Part shown: positions 25,359-33,789 of the stretch, piece by piece | How positions within the stretch are numbered: position 1 is the first letter of the stretch | Layout of the letters: each line of letters starts with the position of its first letter | NCBI GenBank assembly: GCA_016713275.1 | Contig: JADJPL010000001.1 | Location: 741,001 to 805,000 of the forward strand | Reading direction: 5' to 3' | DNA length: 64,000 bases | Source: Haliscomenobacter sp. | Lineage (GTDB): Bacteria > Bacteroidota > Bacteroidia > Chitinophagales > Saprospiraceae | The notes under the pieces: model-generated | The model's input: only the letters and a program-made list of their open reading frames with translations | Told to the model about the DNA's origin: nothing | Database searches by the model: none | Made by a program: the position numbers and the translations under genes

Positions 25359-26312
25359 TTACTGGAACATACCTACGATGGCGTCGTAATCTTCTTTGGT
25401 TTTGATGAGCACCGACAGGTTATCCACGAGGCGGGGCTTGTTTTTCTGCAGGTCGGCAGCGGTGAAAATTTCTTCCAGTTCCAGGATGCGCAACCAGGAA
25501 ATCAATTCAGCGGTAGCCGGTTTTTTGCGCACCGACTTCCTGCGGATCTCTTCGAAGTAGGCGATGATGCCGGCGAGCAAGTCTTCGGCAAGCTGGGTTT
25601 CGCTTCCCAGTTGGGCCTTGGCGATGGCCATGAGCTGGTCGGCGCCGGGAAAGGGGATATGGTAGAACACGCAACGGCGAAGGAAGGGCTCCGGAAGGTT
25701 TTTTTCCGAGTTGGACGTCATCACCACGGCAATGCGCTCTTTTTTGCCGGCTTTCAGCGAATAATTATCCTGCTCCTTGATTTGAAATTCCAGGTTCTCG
25801 ATTTCATTGAGAATATCGTTAGGAAAATCCCTGGGCGCCTTGTCGATTTCGTCGATCAGGACAACGGAGCTTTTCGGGTGATCGCCTAACCGGGTGCGGA
25901 ATTTGGACCGGTCTGCGGCTTCGGGGTCGGTGAGGGCAATGGCTTTTCCCAAGGCTTGAAGATCGATAAAATCGGCTGTTTGCGGGGTTTTAGCGCCGGC
26001 TTCCTGTCTGATATTCGCGGCCTGAAAATGGGCGAGGGCGTCGTACATATAAAACAGGTCCCGGGCGCTGGAGGTCGTTTTGGTATAAAACGCGAGCGGT
26101 TTGGGGTCGAAGTGGTAAGCCGACTGGTCCTTGGCCAATTCGTAGGCTACTTTGTAAGCCAGACGGGTTTTTCCCGTGCCGGGTTCGCCGGTAAGAAGCA
26201 AGGGTTGGTCCAGGGCGATGGCTACCTCGACCGCTTGCTGCAATCCTTCGTCGAGGATATATTTTTCGGGATCGAAGTCTTTGGCCAGCGGTTTGCTGAT
26301 TCTCAGTTTCAT
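25359..26312 (-). CDS. MoxR-family AAA+ ATPase
   Basis: A 317-residue ATPase. Walker A is LLTGEPGTGKTRLAYKVAYE, Walker B SVVLIDEIDKAPRDFPND and sensor 1 VVMTSNSEKNLPEPFLRRC with the arginine finger pair. The C-terminal lid follows (about 230-317). MoxR ATPases act with vWA proteins in remodelling or activating protein complexes. The start ATG overlaps the stop of the upstream EAD gene (ATGA), indicating translational coupling. Between Walker A and B there is an insertion of about 60 residues. The neighbours on both sides suggest a three-part system. Confidence 0.88.
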   Translation of the reverse strand: MKLRISKPLAKDFDPEKYILDEGLQQAVEVAIALDQPLLLTGEPGTGKTRLAYKVAYELAKDQSAYHFDPKPLAFYTKTTSSARDLFYMYDALAHFQAANIRQEAGAKTPQTADFIDLQALGKAIALTDPEAADRSKFRTRLGDHPKSSVVLIDEIDKAPRDFPNDILNEIENLEFQIKEQDNYSLKAGKKERIAVVMTSNSEKNLPEPFLRRCVFYHIPFPGADQLMAIAKAQLGSETQLAEDLLAGIIAYFEEIRRKSVRKKPATAELISWLRILELEEIFTAADLQKNKPRLVDNLSVLIKTKEDYDAIVGMFQ

Positions 26313-27389
26313 TGGATATACGTATTATTAAACTGATCGATGATTTTTCTCAAATTAAGCTCTACGATCTCCATATCGACGGGGTCTTGCCCCGGGCCGA
26401 AATGGGTCGCAAGGAGTTGGTCTCTGGTTTCCGACGAGGGGGTCAACTGGTGGTATACCGAAAACCAGCGCCGGATATCCCGCTTGTTCACCTTGTCCAG
26501 TTCGGGTAATGGGAAAATGTGCTGGCTTGTTTCCACCGTTAGCCGGATTTCCTGTACCAGATCGGCATCTTCTTCTTCAAAGACGACGGCGAAGAAGAAA
26601 AGGAACGTTGGGGAAGTTTCCGGAAGGGGCTCCTTGCAGAATTCTTCAAACATCCATTTGGCCACCTTAGGAGTGACCTCCGAATCCCAATCATAAGAAA
26701 GAATAGGAATGTAGATGCAAAGGAAGTCTTTGGAAGACAGTTCCTGGAAAAGCGGGGTCTGGGCAGCCAGGTAGGACAGGTTCTTCTCGAGCAACGGCTC
26801 GTGGGGTTCCGGGGGAACCTCGAGCAGATGGAATAAGTTTTTGATGATATCGATTTTGAAAAGTTGCTCCTTGCGGGTAGGCCGCAAGCGCAGTTCCAAC
26901 TTCCGGGCGCGGCAACCGGGTTCGGTGCGCGGGCTGAGGTCGTCCAGAAAAGCGCCTTCCTGTTCATAAGCAATCCGCCGGAACATACCCAGGTGCGATT
27001 GGCGCTCCCAGCCGTAGAGAAAATAGAACTGTTTCCGGCTTGCCTTGTTTTTCTCAAAAAATTCCAGAAAAGGTATCGGATTGATCGACCCGGTCGCAGG
27101 TATAACAATGGTAGGCGTGCATCGCCGGCCTTCCTGCGCCCAACTGGTCCAACAACGCAAGTATCCCTTTGGTGATCCGCTGGTGTACGACCCGCCGGTC
27201 GGTATCGGTGACCAGCCCTTGGGAAAATTCGGTTTCCGTGCGGTTCAGGTCGGCGAGCCACAACGAAATGCCGTTGCGGTGTTCGGAACGGTTGTTGTTC
27301 AGAACCCAGGAATCCAATTGTTCGAGGGCGTTTTTGACGTTCCCGGCGTACAGAAATTCGCGTATTCGTTCCAGTGGGTTTTCGGGCAT
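26309..27389 (-). pseudogene. EAD11-like plus iSTAND-like protein gene, frameshifted
   Basis: Two overlapping frames together form one protein of about 360 residues. The first (start 27389) gives a helical N-terminal domain of about 80 residues: IREFLYAGNVKNALEQLDSW, ISLWLADLNRTETEFSQGL and RITKGILALLDQL. This matches the shape and key positions of effector-associated domain 11. The second frame, ending at 26309, continues from about 27100 (INPIPFLEFFEKNKASRKQ) with FYFLYGWERQSHLGMFRRI and a 200-residue alpha/beta region like the inactive STAND (iSTAND) domains linked to EADs. The frame change lies between about 27100 and 27160. The frame-two stop overlaps the MoxR start. EADs are adaptors that recruit effectors by like-to-like pairing. 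The domain names are my recognition from pattern, not a search. Confidence 0.65.
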
Positions 27390-27558
27390 AGGTTGGCGAG
27401 GTCCGAATTGGTGGTAAAACCGGTTATGGGTGACTTTTTACATGATGAACCTGAAAAGTACGCACATATTGTAAAATCAGGGCACTAAATATAGAAAATA
27501 TCCTGGTGAGGATGCGGTAAAAGGGCTTTTTCTGTCCGCAGGCTGCTAGATCGTCAAC

Positions 27559-29070
27559 CTAGCCCTTGACTTTTGGCTTTAACCACGGGTTCATCAAGCG
27601 GATTACCGACCGCCGTTCGAGGTACAACAGGAACAGCAGGAAAAGGGCAAGCGTGGCGGTATTGGCGCCTAGTTTTACCCATAGGCTTGAGCCGAACCAC
27701 CGCTCGTTGAGCAGCCCCAGCCCGTAGGCGCCAAAGCCTCCAAGAAGGTAAAGCGTCATACGCCCGAGCGGATAGGGGATCGGATAGCGTTTTTGCCCGG
27801 TTAAATAGACTGCAATGATCATGAACCCATAACAGGCAAGCGCTGCCCAGGCCGGGCCGAAATACCCCCAGCGCGGAATGAGCAGGAGGTTGAGCAGAAG
27901 GGTAATCGCCGATCCTCCCAAGGCGATATAGCCCCCGATATGGGTGTTATCCGTCAGTTTGAACCAAACGGAAAAACTGTAATAGATGCCCAGGAGCAAA
28001 TAGGCAATTAGCAAGATCGGTACAATCCCGATCGCTTCCCGGTAATTGGGCCCGATCAGAATAGCCACCAAATCCAGATACAGCATAATCCCTGCAAATA
28101 CCAGGCTTCCGACCAAAGTGAATGCCTGAGCTACCTGTGCGTAAACCGCTTTGGCGTCTTTCCGGTGCGCATGCCTGAAAAAGAAGGGCTCGGCTGCATA
28201 ATTGAAGGCTTGGGTGAAAAGCGTCATCAAAATCGGGATTTTTGCTGCAGCCCCAAAAAGCCCAACTTGAACGAGTTTGTCCTGTAAACTCCCAGGGCTG
28301 AAGTACTTGAGCATGGGGTTGCCGACAACCTGGTTGATCGCTCCGGCAAACCCCGCTATGACCAAAGGAGCGGCATACCAAAGCATGGTCCGGAGCAAGC
28401 TCAGGTCCATTTTCCATTTCATGCGGAACAACAGCGGGAGAAGCATCAGGAATGCCACGAAACTGGCCAGGAAGTTTGCCAGAAAAACATACAGGACCCG
28501 GTTTTCGGGGTCGTAGATCCAACGCACGTTATTCCATCCTTTTTTCAACAGCCAGGGGCAAAGCTCCATGAAAAAAAAGATCAAGATAATATTGGCGGCA
28601 ATATTGACGAGCCGGATCGCAGCAAACCGCATGGGCCGGTTTTCGAGCCGGAGCCGGGCGAACGGGATGGCGCTGACCGCATCGGACGCCAGGATAAGGG
28701 TAAACAAAACGATGTATTCGGGGTGGTCCGGATAGTCCAGCAAAACGGCAATGGGCCCCGACAGCCCAATGAAAAGGGCTACCAGGAAGGCCGTTGAAAT
28801 CATCACCGACAAAGCAGCCGTGGAAAACGCCCGGTCGGCATGTTCTTTCTGATTTCCATACCTGAAAAAGGTCGTTTCCATGCGGTACGTAAAGAAAACC
28901 AGCAGCAGCGCGATATAGGCGTACAACTCCGTGACGATCCCATATTCTGCGCGGTTGGTGAATTCCCGGGTCAGATAGGGTGTCAGGATGACGTAATTCA
29001 GCAACCGGCCCAGAATACTGCTGAGGCCGTAAACCATTGTTTCTCCAGCGAGTTTTTTCAGAAGCGACAT
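27559..29070 (-). CDS. Wzx-like oligosaccharide flippase / polysaccharide biosynthesis membrane protein
   Basis: A 503-residue protein with about 14 membrane helices and the MOP-superfamily opening MSLLKKLAGETMVYGLSSIL followed by RLLNYVILTPYLTREF. Charged loops (TYRMETTFFRYGNQ, ARLRLENRPMRFA) fit the polysaccharide transporter family that moves lipid-linked glycans across the inner membrane. No glycosyltransferases are adjacent, so the substrate cannot be assigned. It lies 169 bp downstream of the EAD-operon start and is transcribed in the same direction but is probably separate. Confidence 0.85.
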   Translation of the reverse strand: MSLLKKLAGETMVYGLSSILGRLLNYVILTPYLTREFTNRAEYGIVTELYAYIALLLVFFTYRMETTFFRYGNQKEHADRAFSTAALSVMISTAFLVALFIGLSGPIAVLLDYPDHPEYIVLFTLILASDAVSAIPFARLRLENRPMRFAAIRLVNIAANIILIFFFMELCPWLLKKGWNNVRWIYDPENRVLYVFLANFLASFVAFLMLLPLLFRMKWKMDLSLLRTMLWYAAPLVIAGFAGAINQVVGNPMLKYFSPGSLQDKLVQVGLFGAAAKIPILMTLFTQAFNYAAEPFFFRHAHRKDAKAVYAQVAQAFTLVGSLVFAGIMLYLDLVAILIGPNYREAIGIVPILLIAYLLLGIYYSFSVWFKLTDNTHIGGYIALGGSAITLLLNLLLIPRWGYFGPAWAALACYGFMIIAVYLTGQKRYPIPYPLGRMTLYLLGGFGAYGLGLLNERWFGSSLWVKLGANTATLALFLLFLLYLERRSVIRLMNPWLKPKVKG

Positions 29071-29228
29071 CGGTGGTTTGATCCGTATTGGGGTGTAAAA
29101 ATTTGGTGGTTCTTCCCTGGGCCAAAACGGCTTATCGCAGCAGCCCAGGGTTAATTTGACCTCTCCAACAAGCGATTAATCCGGGTTGCCAGGGAATATG
29201 CCCTCAAAGAAACGGATAAGCGATCTGA

Positions 29229-29262
29229 TTGTCAACGGTCTCGTAAAGAACTCGTATTTTTG
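29229..29262 (+). promoter_or_regulatory. Bacteroidota-type promoter for the M42 peptidase gene
   Basis: TTG at 29229-29231 and TATTTTTG at 29255-29262 with a 23-bp spacer fit the Bacteroidota consensus (TTG, 17-23 bp, TAnnTTTG). It lies just upstream of the ATG at 29284 and would place the transcription start downstream of the alternative ATG at 29260, supporting the later start. Confidence 0.5.
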
Positions 29263-29283
29263 TCCTCATTAATTATTTTTTCT

Positions 29284-30360
29284 ATGATCAATGTTCCTTT
29301 CCTGAAAAAGATATGCGAAATGCCCGGGGCGCCGGGATTCGAACAGCGCATTAGAGAACTGGTAATTCGCGAAGTCACTCCCCTGGCCGATGAAGTCAGT
29401 CTGGATAATATGGGCAATGTCATCGCGCTCAAGCGGGGCAAGTCCCGAAAACGGGTAATGATCGCTGCCCACCTGGACGAGATTGGGTTTATTGTGACGC
29501 ATATCGACGACGACGGGTTTCTGCGGTTTCATCCCCTGGGCGGGTTTGATCCCAAAACCCTCACGTCGCAGCGCGTGATCGTGCATGGCACAAAAGACCT
29601 CATCGGCGTCATGGGCGCCAAACCGATCCACCTGATGAAGGGCGACGAGCGCAACAAAGTGGTACCTATCGAAGAGTATTTCATCGACCTGGGGATGCCT
29701 AAAAAAGAGGTGCTGGAGTATGTGTCTCCCGGTAACCCGGTAACCCGGGAACGGGAACTGATCGAGGTCGGGGATTGCGTCAACAGCAAATCGCTGGATA
29801 ACCGCGTTTCGGTATTCATTTTACTGGAAGCGTTCCGCGCGCTTCAGGGCAAGGAACTTCCGTTTGATACATTCGGCGTGTTCACCGTTCAGGAGGAAGT
29901 CGGCCTGAGAGGCGCTATCTCGGCGGCTCACCGGCTCAACCCAGACTTTGGATTCGGGTTGGATGTTACCATCGCTTTTGACGTGCCGGGCGCCCAGGCC
30001 CACGAAGTGGTTACCCGTCTGGGGAAAGGAGCGGCGATCAAGGTGCTCGATGGCAGCGTAATCTCCGATTACCGGATGGTCAATTTCTTAAAACAAACCG
30101 GCGATAAGCACCGGATTCCATGGCAGTTGGAAATTCTTCCAGCTGGCGGAACGGACACCGCCGGCGTGCAGCGGTACGGGAAAAACGGGGCAATCGCCGG
30201 AGCGATTTCCATCCCTTTGCGCCATATTCACCAAACGATCGAGATGGCTCACAAACAGGATGTGGCGCATTGCATCGACCTGCTCTCCGCCGCTTTGCTG
30301 GAATTGGATCAATTCGACTGGGGTTTTGAACACGAACAGGGGAAAAGCGCTTTTCTCTAA
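29284..30360 (+). CDS. M42 family metallopeptidase
   Basis: A 358-residue aminopeptidase of the M42 (endoglucanase M/TET-like) family, which forms large cytoplasmic shells that trim peptides. Metal ligands are visible: His in MIAAHLDEIGFIVTH, Asp in KSLDNRVSVFIL, Glu pair in FTVQEEVGLRGAISA, Asp in LDVTIAFDVPG and His near the C-terminus in PLRHIHQTIEM. The open frame starts at 29260, but the family begins MINVPFLKKICEMPGAPG, and the promoter position supports ATG 29284. A pterin dehydratase gene follows by 13 bp. Confidence 0.9.
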   Translation: MINVPFLKKICEMPGAPGFEQRIRELVIREVTPLADEVSLDNMGNVIALKRGKSRKRVMIAAHLDEIGFIVTHIDDDGFLRFHPLGGFDPKTLTSQRVIVHGTKDLIGVMGAKPIHLMKGDERNKVVPIEEYFIDLGMPKKEVLEYVSPGNPVTRERELIEVGDCVNSKSLDNRVSVFILLEAFRALQGKELPFDTFGVFTVQEEVGLRGAISAAHRLNPDFGFGLDVTIAFDVPGAQAHEVVTRLGKGAAIKVLDGSVISDYRMVNFLKQTGDKHRIPWQLEILPAGGTDTAGVQRYGKNGAIAGAISIPLRHIHQTIEMAHKQDVAHCIDLLSAALLELDQFDWGFEHEQGKSAFL

Positions 30361-30373
30361 GCCAAAATAAGAG

Positions 30374-30625
30374 ATGTGGAATGAAACAAAGAGCGAACTG
30401 AGCGCTTCGTTCACTTTTAAGGGGTTTTCCGAAGCTTTTGCGTTTATGACGGAGGTGGCTCTTTGCGCCGAAAAAATGGACCATCACCCCGCCTGGTCCA
30501 ACGTGTGGAATCGGGTGGATATCCAGCTGAGCACCCACGACGCCGGGCATGTCGTGACGGAAAAAGATCGGAAACTGGCCTTGCAAATTGAGGCTATTTA
30601 TCAGAAATACCGGCAGCAAGCATAA
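30374..30625 (+). CDS. 4a-hydroxytetrahydrobiopterin dehydratase
   Basis: An 83-residue pterin-4a-carbinolamine dehydratase (PhhB/DCoH family) that regenerates dihydrobiopterin after aromatic hydroxylases. The signature KMDHHPAWSNVWNRVDIQLS contains the catalytic His pair and the conserved Pro and Trp/Asn, followed by the STHDAGHVVTEKD segment. It lies between the M42 peptidase and aminotransferase genes with gaps of 13 and 17 bp, likely one transcript. No aromatic amino-acid hydroxylase is in the window. Confidence 0.9.
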   Translation: MWNETKSELSASFTFKGFSEAFAFMTEVALCAEKMDHHPAWSNVWNRVDIQLSTHDAGHVVTEKDRKLALQIEAIYQKYRQQA

Positions 30626-30642
30626 ACCTGCCCAAACATACT

Positions 30643-31785
30643 ATGCTGTTTAACTCAAAATTGCCCAATGTAGGTACCACCATCTTTACGGTGATGTCTG
30701 CCCTGGCTGAAAAACATGGAGCTATTAACCTGGCTCAGGGTTTTCCGGACTTTTCCCCGTCGGAAAGGCTGGTTCGCCTGGTGGCGGATTACCTGGAAAA
30801 GGGGTACCATCAATACGCGCCTATGGCCGGCGTTCCTGCGCTCAGGGAGCGCATTGTAGAAAAAATCGCCGGGTTGTATGGCCCTTCCCTCGACCCGATC
30901 CACGAAGTGACCATCACTGCAGGAGGCACGCAGGCGATTTTTACGGCGATCGCCGCGTTTGTCCATCCCGGCGACGAGGTGATTCTTTTCGAGCCGGCTT
31001 ACGATTCCTACCGCCCATCGATCGAGTTGGCAGGCGGTACCGCCAAAGCGTACGAGTTGGAGGCGCCTGGGTTTAGACCGGACTGGGAAAAATTCAAACG
31101 CCTGATCTCCTCCAGAACGCGCATGATCGTGATCAACACCCCGCACAATCCCAGCGGAACGGTTCTTCAGCAGGAGGATTTGCTCAAATTGGAACAGCTG
31201 CTTCAGGGTACCGATATTCTGGTGCTAAGCGACGAGGTCTATGAACACCTGATCTTCGATGGGCGGCAACACCAGAGCATTCTCCGGTTTCCGGGCCTAA
31301 GGGAACGCGGCTTGGCCGTGTATTCCTTTGGGAAGACGTTTCACGCCACCGGTTGGAAAATCGGCTATTGCGTAGCCCCGGCCGCATTGATGACGGAGTT
31401 CCGAAAAGTCCATCAGTTTAATGTGTTTTCGGTCAATACGCCGATCCAGCATGCGCTGGCGGATTTCATGAAGGACCCCCACGAATATTTGGGTCTTGGG
31501 GCCTTTTATCATTTCAAGCGCGATTTTTTCCTGGATGCCATGGAAGGCTCCCGCCTGAAGCCGTTAACCTGCGAAGGGACCTACTTTTTACTATGCGATT
31601 ACAGCGCGGTAAGCGAAGAACCGGATGTGGAGTTTGCCCGCCGCATGACGGTGGAGTACGGCGTAGCGGCGATCCCGGTTTCGGTGTTTTACCAAAGCCC
31701 CAGGGAAGAGCGAATCATCCGGCTTTGCTTCGCCAAACAGGATGAAACGCTGGAAAAGGCCGGACGGCTTCTCCGGAAAATCTGA
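30643..31785 (+). CDS. class I/II PLP-dependent aminotransferase (methionine aminotransferase-like)
   Basis: A 380-residue fold-type I aminotransferase. It opens with SKLPNVGTTIFTVMSALAEK and INLAQGFPDFSPSERL, as in the YbdL/kynurenine aminotransferase group that prefers methionine and aromatic amino acids. Substrate and cofactor landmarks are ITAGGTQAIFTAI, INTPHNPSGTVL, the Asp in ILVLSDEVYEHLIFDG, and the Schiff-base Lys in YSFGKTFHATGWKIGYC. The C-terminal Arg is in EERIIRLCFAK. Its TGA stop directly abuts the stop of the convergent PurF-like gene. Confidence 0.88.
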   Translation: MLFNSKLPNVGTTIFTVMSALAEKHGAINLAQGFPDFSPSERLVRLVADYLEKGYHQYAPMAGVPALRERIVEKIAGLYGPSLDPIHEVTITAGGTQAIFTAIAAFVHPGDEVILFEPAYDSYRPSIELAGGTAKAYELEAPGFRPDWEKFKRLISSRTRMIVINTPHNPSGTVLQQEDLLKLEQLLQGTDILVLSDEVYEHLIFDGRQHQSILRFPGLRERGLAVYSFGKTFHATGWKIGYCVAPAALMTEFRKVHQFNVFSVNTPIQHALADFMKDPHEYLGLGAFYHFKRDFFLDAMEGSRLKPLTCEGTYFLLCDYSAVSEEPDVEFARRMTVEYGVAAIPVSVFYQSPREERIIRLCFAKQDETLEKAGRLLRKI

Positions 31786-33684
31786 TCAATACGCCCGGAC
31801 GTCCTTTTTCTCCATGTAGTTGATGAACGCCTGGTTGATGACCCGGTTTCCTCCCGGGGTCGGGTAATTTCCTGAAAAATACCAGTCTCCGTTGTTGTTG
31901 GGGCAGGCGTTGTGCAAGGATTCGATGGATTGGTAAATCACTTCGATCTCTGGTTTGGTCCCTTTGGGCGTTACGATCTTGGCGATCCGGCGGGAGATTT
32001 CTTCGTACGAAAATTCCTCGTATAAGGCTTGTACTTCGTTGCGCATTTCTTCTTTGGGAAGGTGTTCCTGCTGCTTGCAGCGTATATAGGTTTCCTCCAG
32101 AAGATATTCCTTGCCATGCTTTTTGAGGAGTTCCACCAGGGCTTTGAAGGCCACGAATTCGCCCATTTTGGACATGTCGATGCCGTAGCAGTCGGGATAG
32201 CGGATCTGCGGGGCGGAAGAGACGATGATGATTTTTTTGGGTTTGAGCCGGGCGGCGATCTGGATGATGCTATCGCGCAACGTGGTTCCTCGAACGATGG
32301 AGTCGTCGAGTAATACCAGGGTGTCTTCGTAGTTTCTGACCAGCCCGTAGGTGATGTCGTATACATGCGAGACCAGTTTGCCCCGGGCGGTGGTATCGGC
32401 GATAAAAGTGCGGACTTTGGCGTCTTTCAGGATCAGTTTTTCGATCCTGGGCTTCATCGCCATGATCTTTTGAATTTTTTTGGGCTTGAGTTTGCCTTCG
32501 TCCAAGAGTTGGAGCAAGCGTTTTTCCTTGATTTCGTCCAGGCGGCGGTAAAGCCCTTCGACCATTCCGAAGAAGGCCGTCTCGGCGGTGTTGGGGACAA
32601 AGGAGAAGACGGTATGCTCAAAATCGTAGTCGATGGCTTTCAGAATCGACTCGACCAGTTGCTCGCCCAACTTTTTCCGCTCGAGGTAGATATCCAGGTC
32701 GTTGCCCCGGGAAAAGTAGATTCGTTCGAACGAGCAGGCCGCCCGGACGCCGGGTTCGACGAACGGCAATTCTTGTACGGCGCCATTTTTTTTAATGATC
32801 AGGGCATGGCCGGGAGACAGCTCCTTAACTTGTTGAAAGGGAATATTGAAAACGGATTGGATAGCCGGTCTTTCGGAAGCTACTACGGCAATCTCTTCAT
32901 CGTGATAATAAAACGCGGGGCGGATGCCGTTGGGATCGCGCATGGCAAAAGCATCGCCGTGGCCGATAAGCCCGCACATGACATACCCTCCGTCGAATTT
33001 TTTACTGGCGCGGACCAGCAACCGCTGGATGTCGAGGTTGTCGAAGATCAGGTCATTGATCTCTATGTTGGAGTATCCTTCCGGCTTGTACCAGGTGTGC
33101 AGGCGCTGGACCTCGTCGTCCAGAAAATGGCCGATTTTTTCGAGAACGGTGACGGTGTCCGATTTTTCTTTTGGATATTGCCCAAGTTCGATCAACTCTT
33201 GAAAAAGCTCGTCGACGTTGGTGAGGTTGAAGTTGCCGGCGAGAATGAGGTTGCGGTTGATCCAGTTGTTCTGGCGCAGAAACGGGTGGCAGGTTTCGAT
33301 AGAGTTATCGCCATGGGTGCCGTACCGGAGGTGTCCCAGAAGCAACTCGCCGATATAGGGTTTGTTTTCCTTCAACCATACAGGATCCTGGAGCTGTTCT
33401 TCGGGAAGGTCTTCGAAATGTTTCCAGATTTGGTCGAACAGGTCGTCGAGGTAATTGGGGGCAACGCTACGCTTCCGGCTAATGTAGCGCGTTCCGGGGC
33501 CCGGATCCAGCTTGATGGTAGCCATTCCGGCGCCATCTTGCCCTCGGTTGCGCTGTTTTTGCATGAGCAGGCGAAGTTTTTGCAAGCCGAAGAGCGCTGA
33601 TCCATACTTTTCCTGATAGTATTCTAACGGCTTTAACAGGCGGATTAAAGCAACTCCGCACTCGTGTTTTATTTCTTCGCTCAT
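31786..33684 (-). CDS. PurF-like amidophosphoribosyltransferase, long Bacteroidota type
   Basis: A 632-residue class II glutamine amidotransferase joined to a phosphoribosyltransferase. The nucleophile Cys is at position 9 (KHECGVALI), implying removal of an 8-residue propeptide. RNRGQDGAGM, GHLRYGTHGD and GNFNLTN complete the glutaminase site. The PRPP loop is LVLLDDSIVRGTTLRDSII. It is about 130 residues longer than standard PurF (about 500), with insertions in the N-terminal half and a C-terminal extension that ends in a NNNGDWYFSGNYPTPGG segment. Such a long form occurs in Bacteroidota beside ordinary PurF. Whether it makes phosphoribosylamine or acts on another substrate is not clear. 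Confidence 0.82.
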   Translation of the reverse strand: MSEEIKHECGVALIRLLKPLEYYQEKYGSALFGLQKLRLLMQKQRNRGQDGAGMATIKLDPGPGTRYISRKRSVAPNYLDDLFDQIWKHFEDLPEEQLQDPVWLKENKPYIGELLLGHLRYGTHGDNSIETCHPFLRQNNWINRNLILAGNFNLTNVDELFQELIELGQYPKEKSDTVTVLEKIGHFLDDEVQRLHTWYKPEGYSNIEINDLIFDNLDIQRLLVRASKKFDGGYVMCGLIGHGDAFAMRDPNGIRPAFYYHDEEIAVVASERPAIQSVFNIPFQQVKELSPGHALIIKKNGAVQELPFVEPGVRAACSFERIYFSRGNDLDIYLERKKLGEQLVESILKAIDYDFEHTVFSFVPNTAETAFFGMVEGLYRRLDEIKEKRLLQLLDEGKLKPKKIQKIMAMKPRIEKLILKDAKVRTFIADTTARGKLVSHVYDITYGLVRNYEDTLVLLDDSIVRGTTLRDSIIQIAARLKPKKIIIVSSAPQIRYPDCYGIDMSKMGEFVAFKALVELLKKHGKEYLLEETYIRCKQQEHLPKEEMRNEVQALYEEFSYEEISRRIAKIVTPKGTKPEIEVIYQSIESLHNACPNNNGDWYFSGNYPTPGGNRVINQAFINYMEKKDVRAY

Positions 33685-33712
33685 GAATGGTGATTGATGC
33701 CGGATTAAGACG

Positions 33713-33720
33713 CAAATATA
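33713..33720 (-). promoter_or_regulatory. -7 element upstream of the PurF-like gene
   Basis: On the minus strand the sequence is TATATTTG, an exact TAnnTTTG match, about 29 bp before the start codon. No clear -33 TTG is at the expected distance. Confidence 0.35.
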
Positions 33721-33789
33721 CCGAATCCTACACCAGAAACACCCTAATCCGCTTGCGGGTTTAGGAAGAAAGTTTTGAGACCGGCTGGA

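Noticed and set aside
32365..33600. 411-residue open frame opposite the PurF-like gene
   Set aside because: Antisense shadow; the PurF motifs on the other strand are unambiguous.
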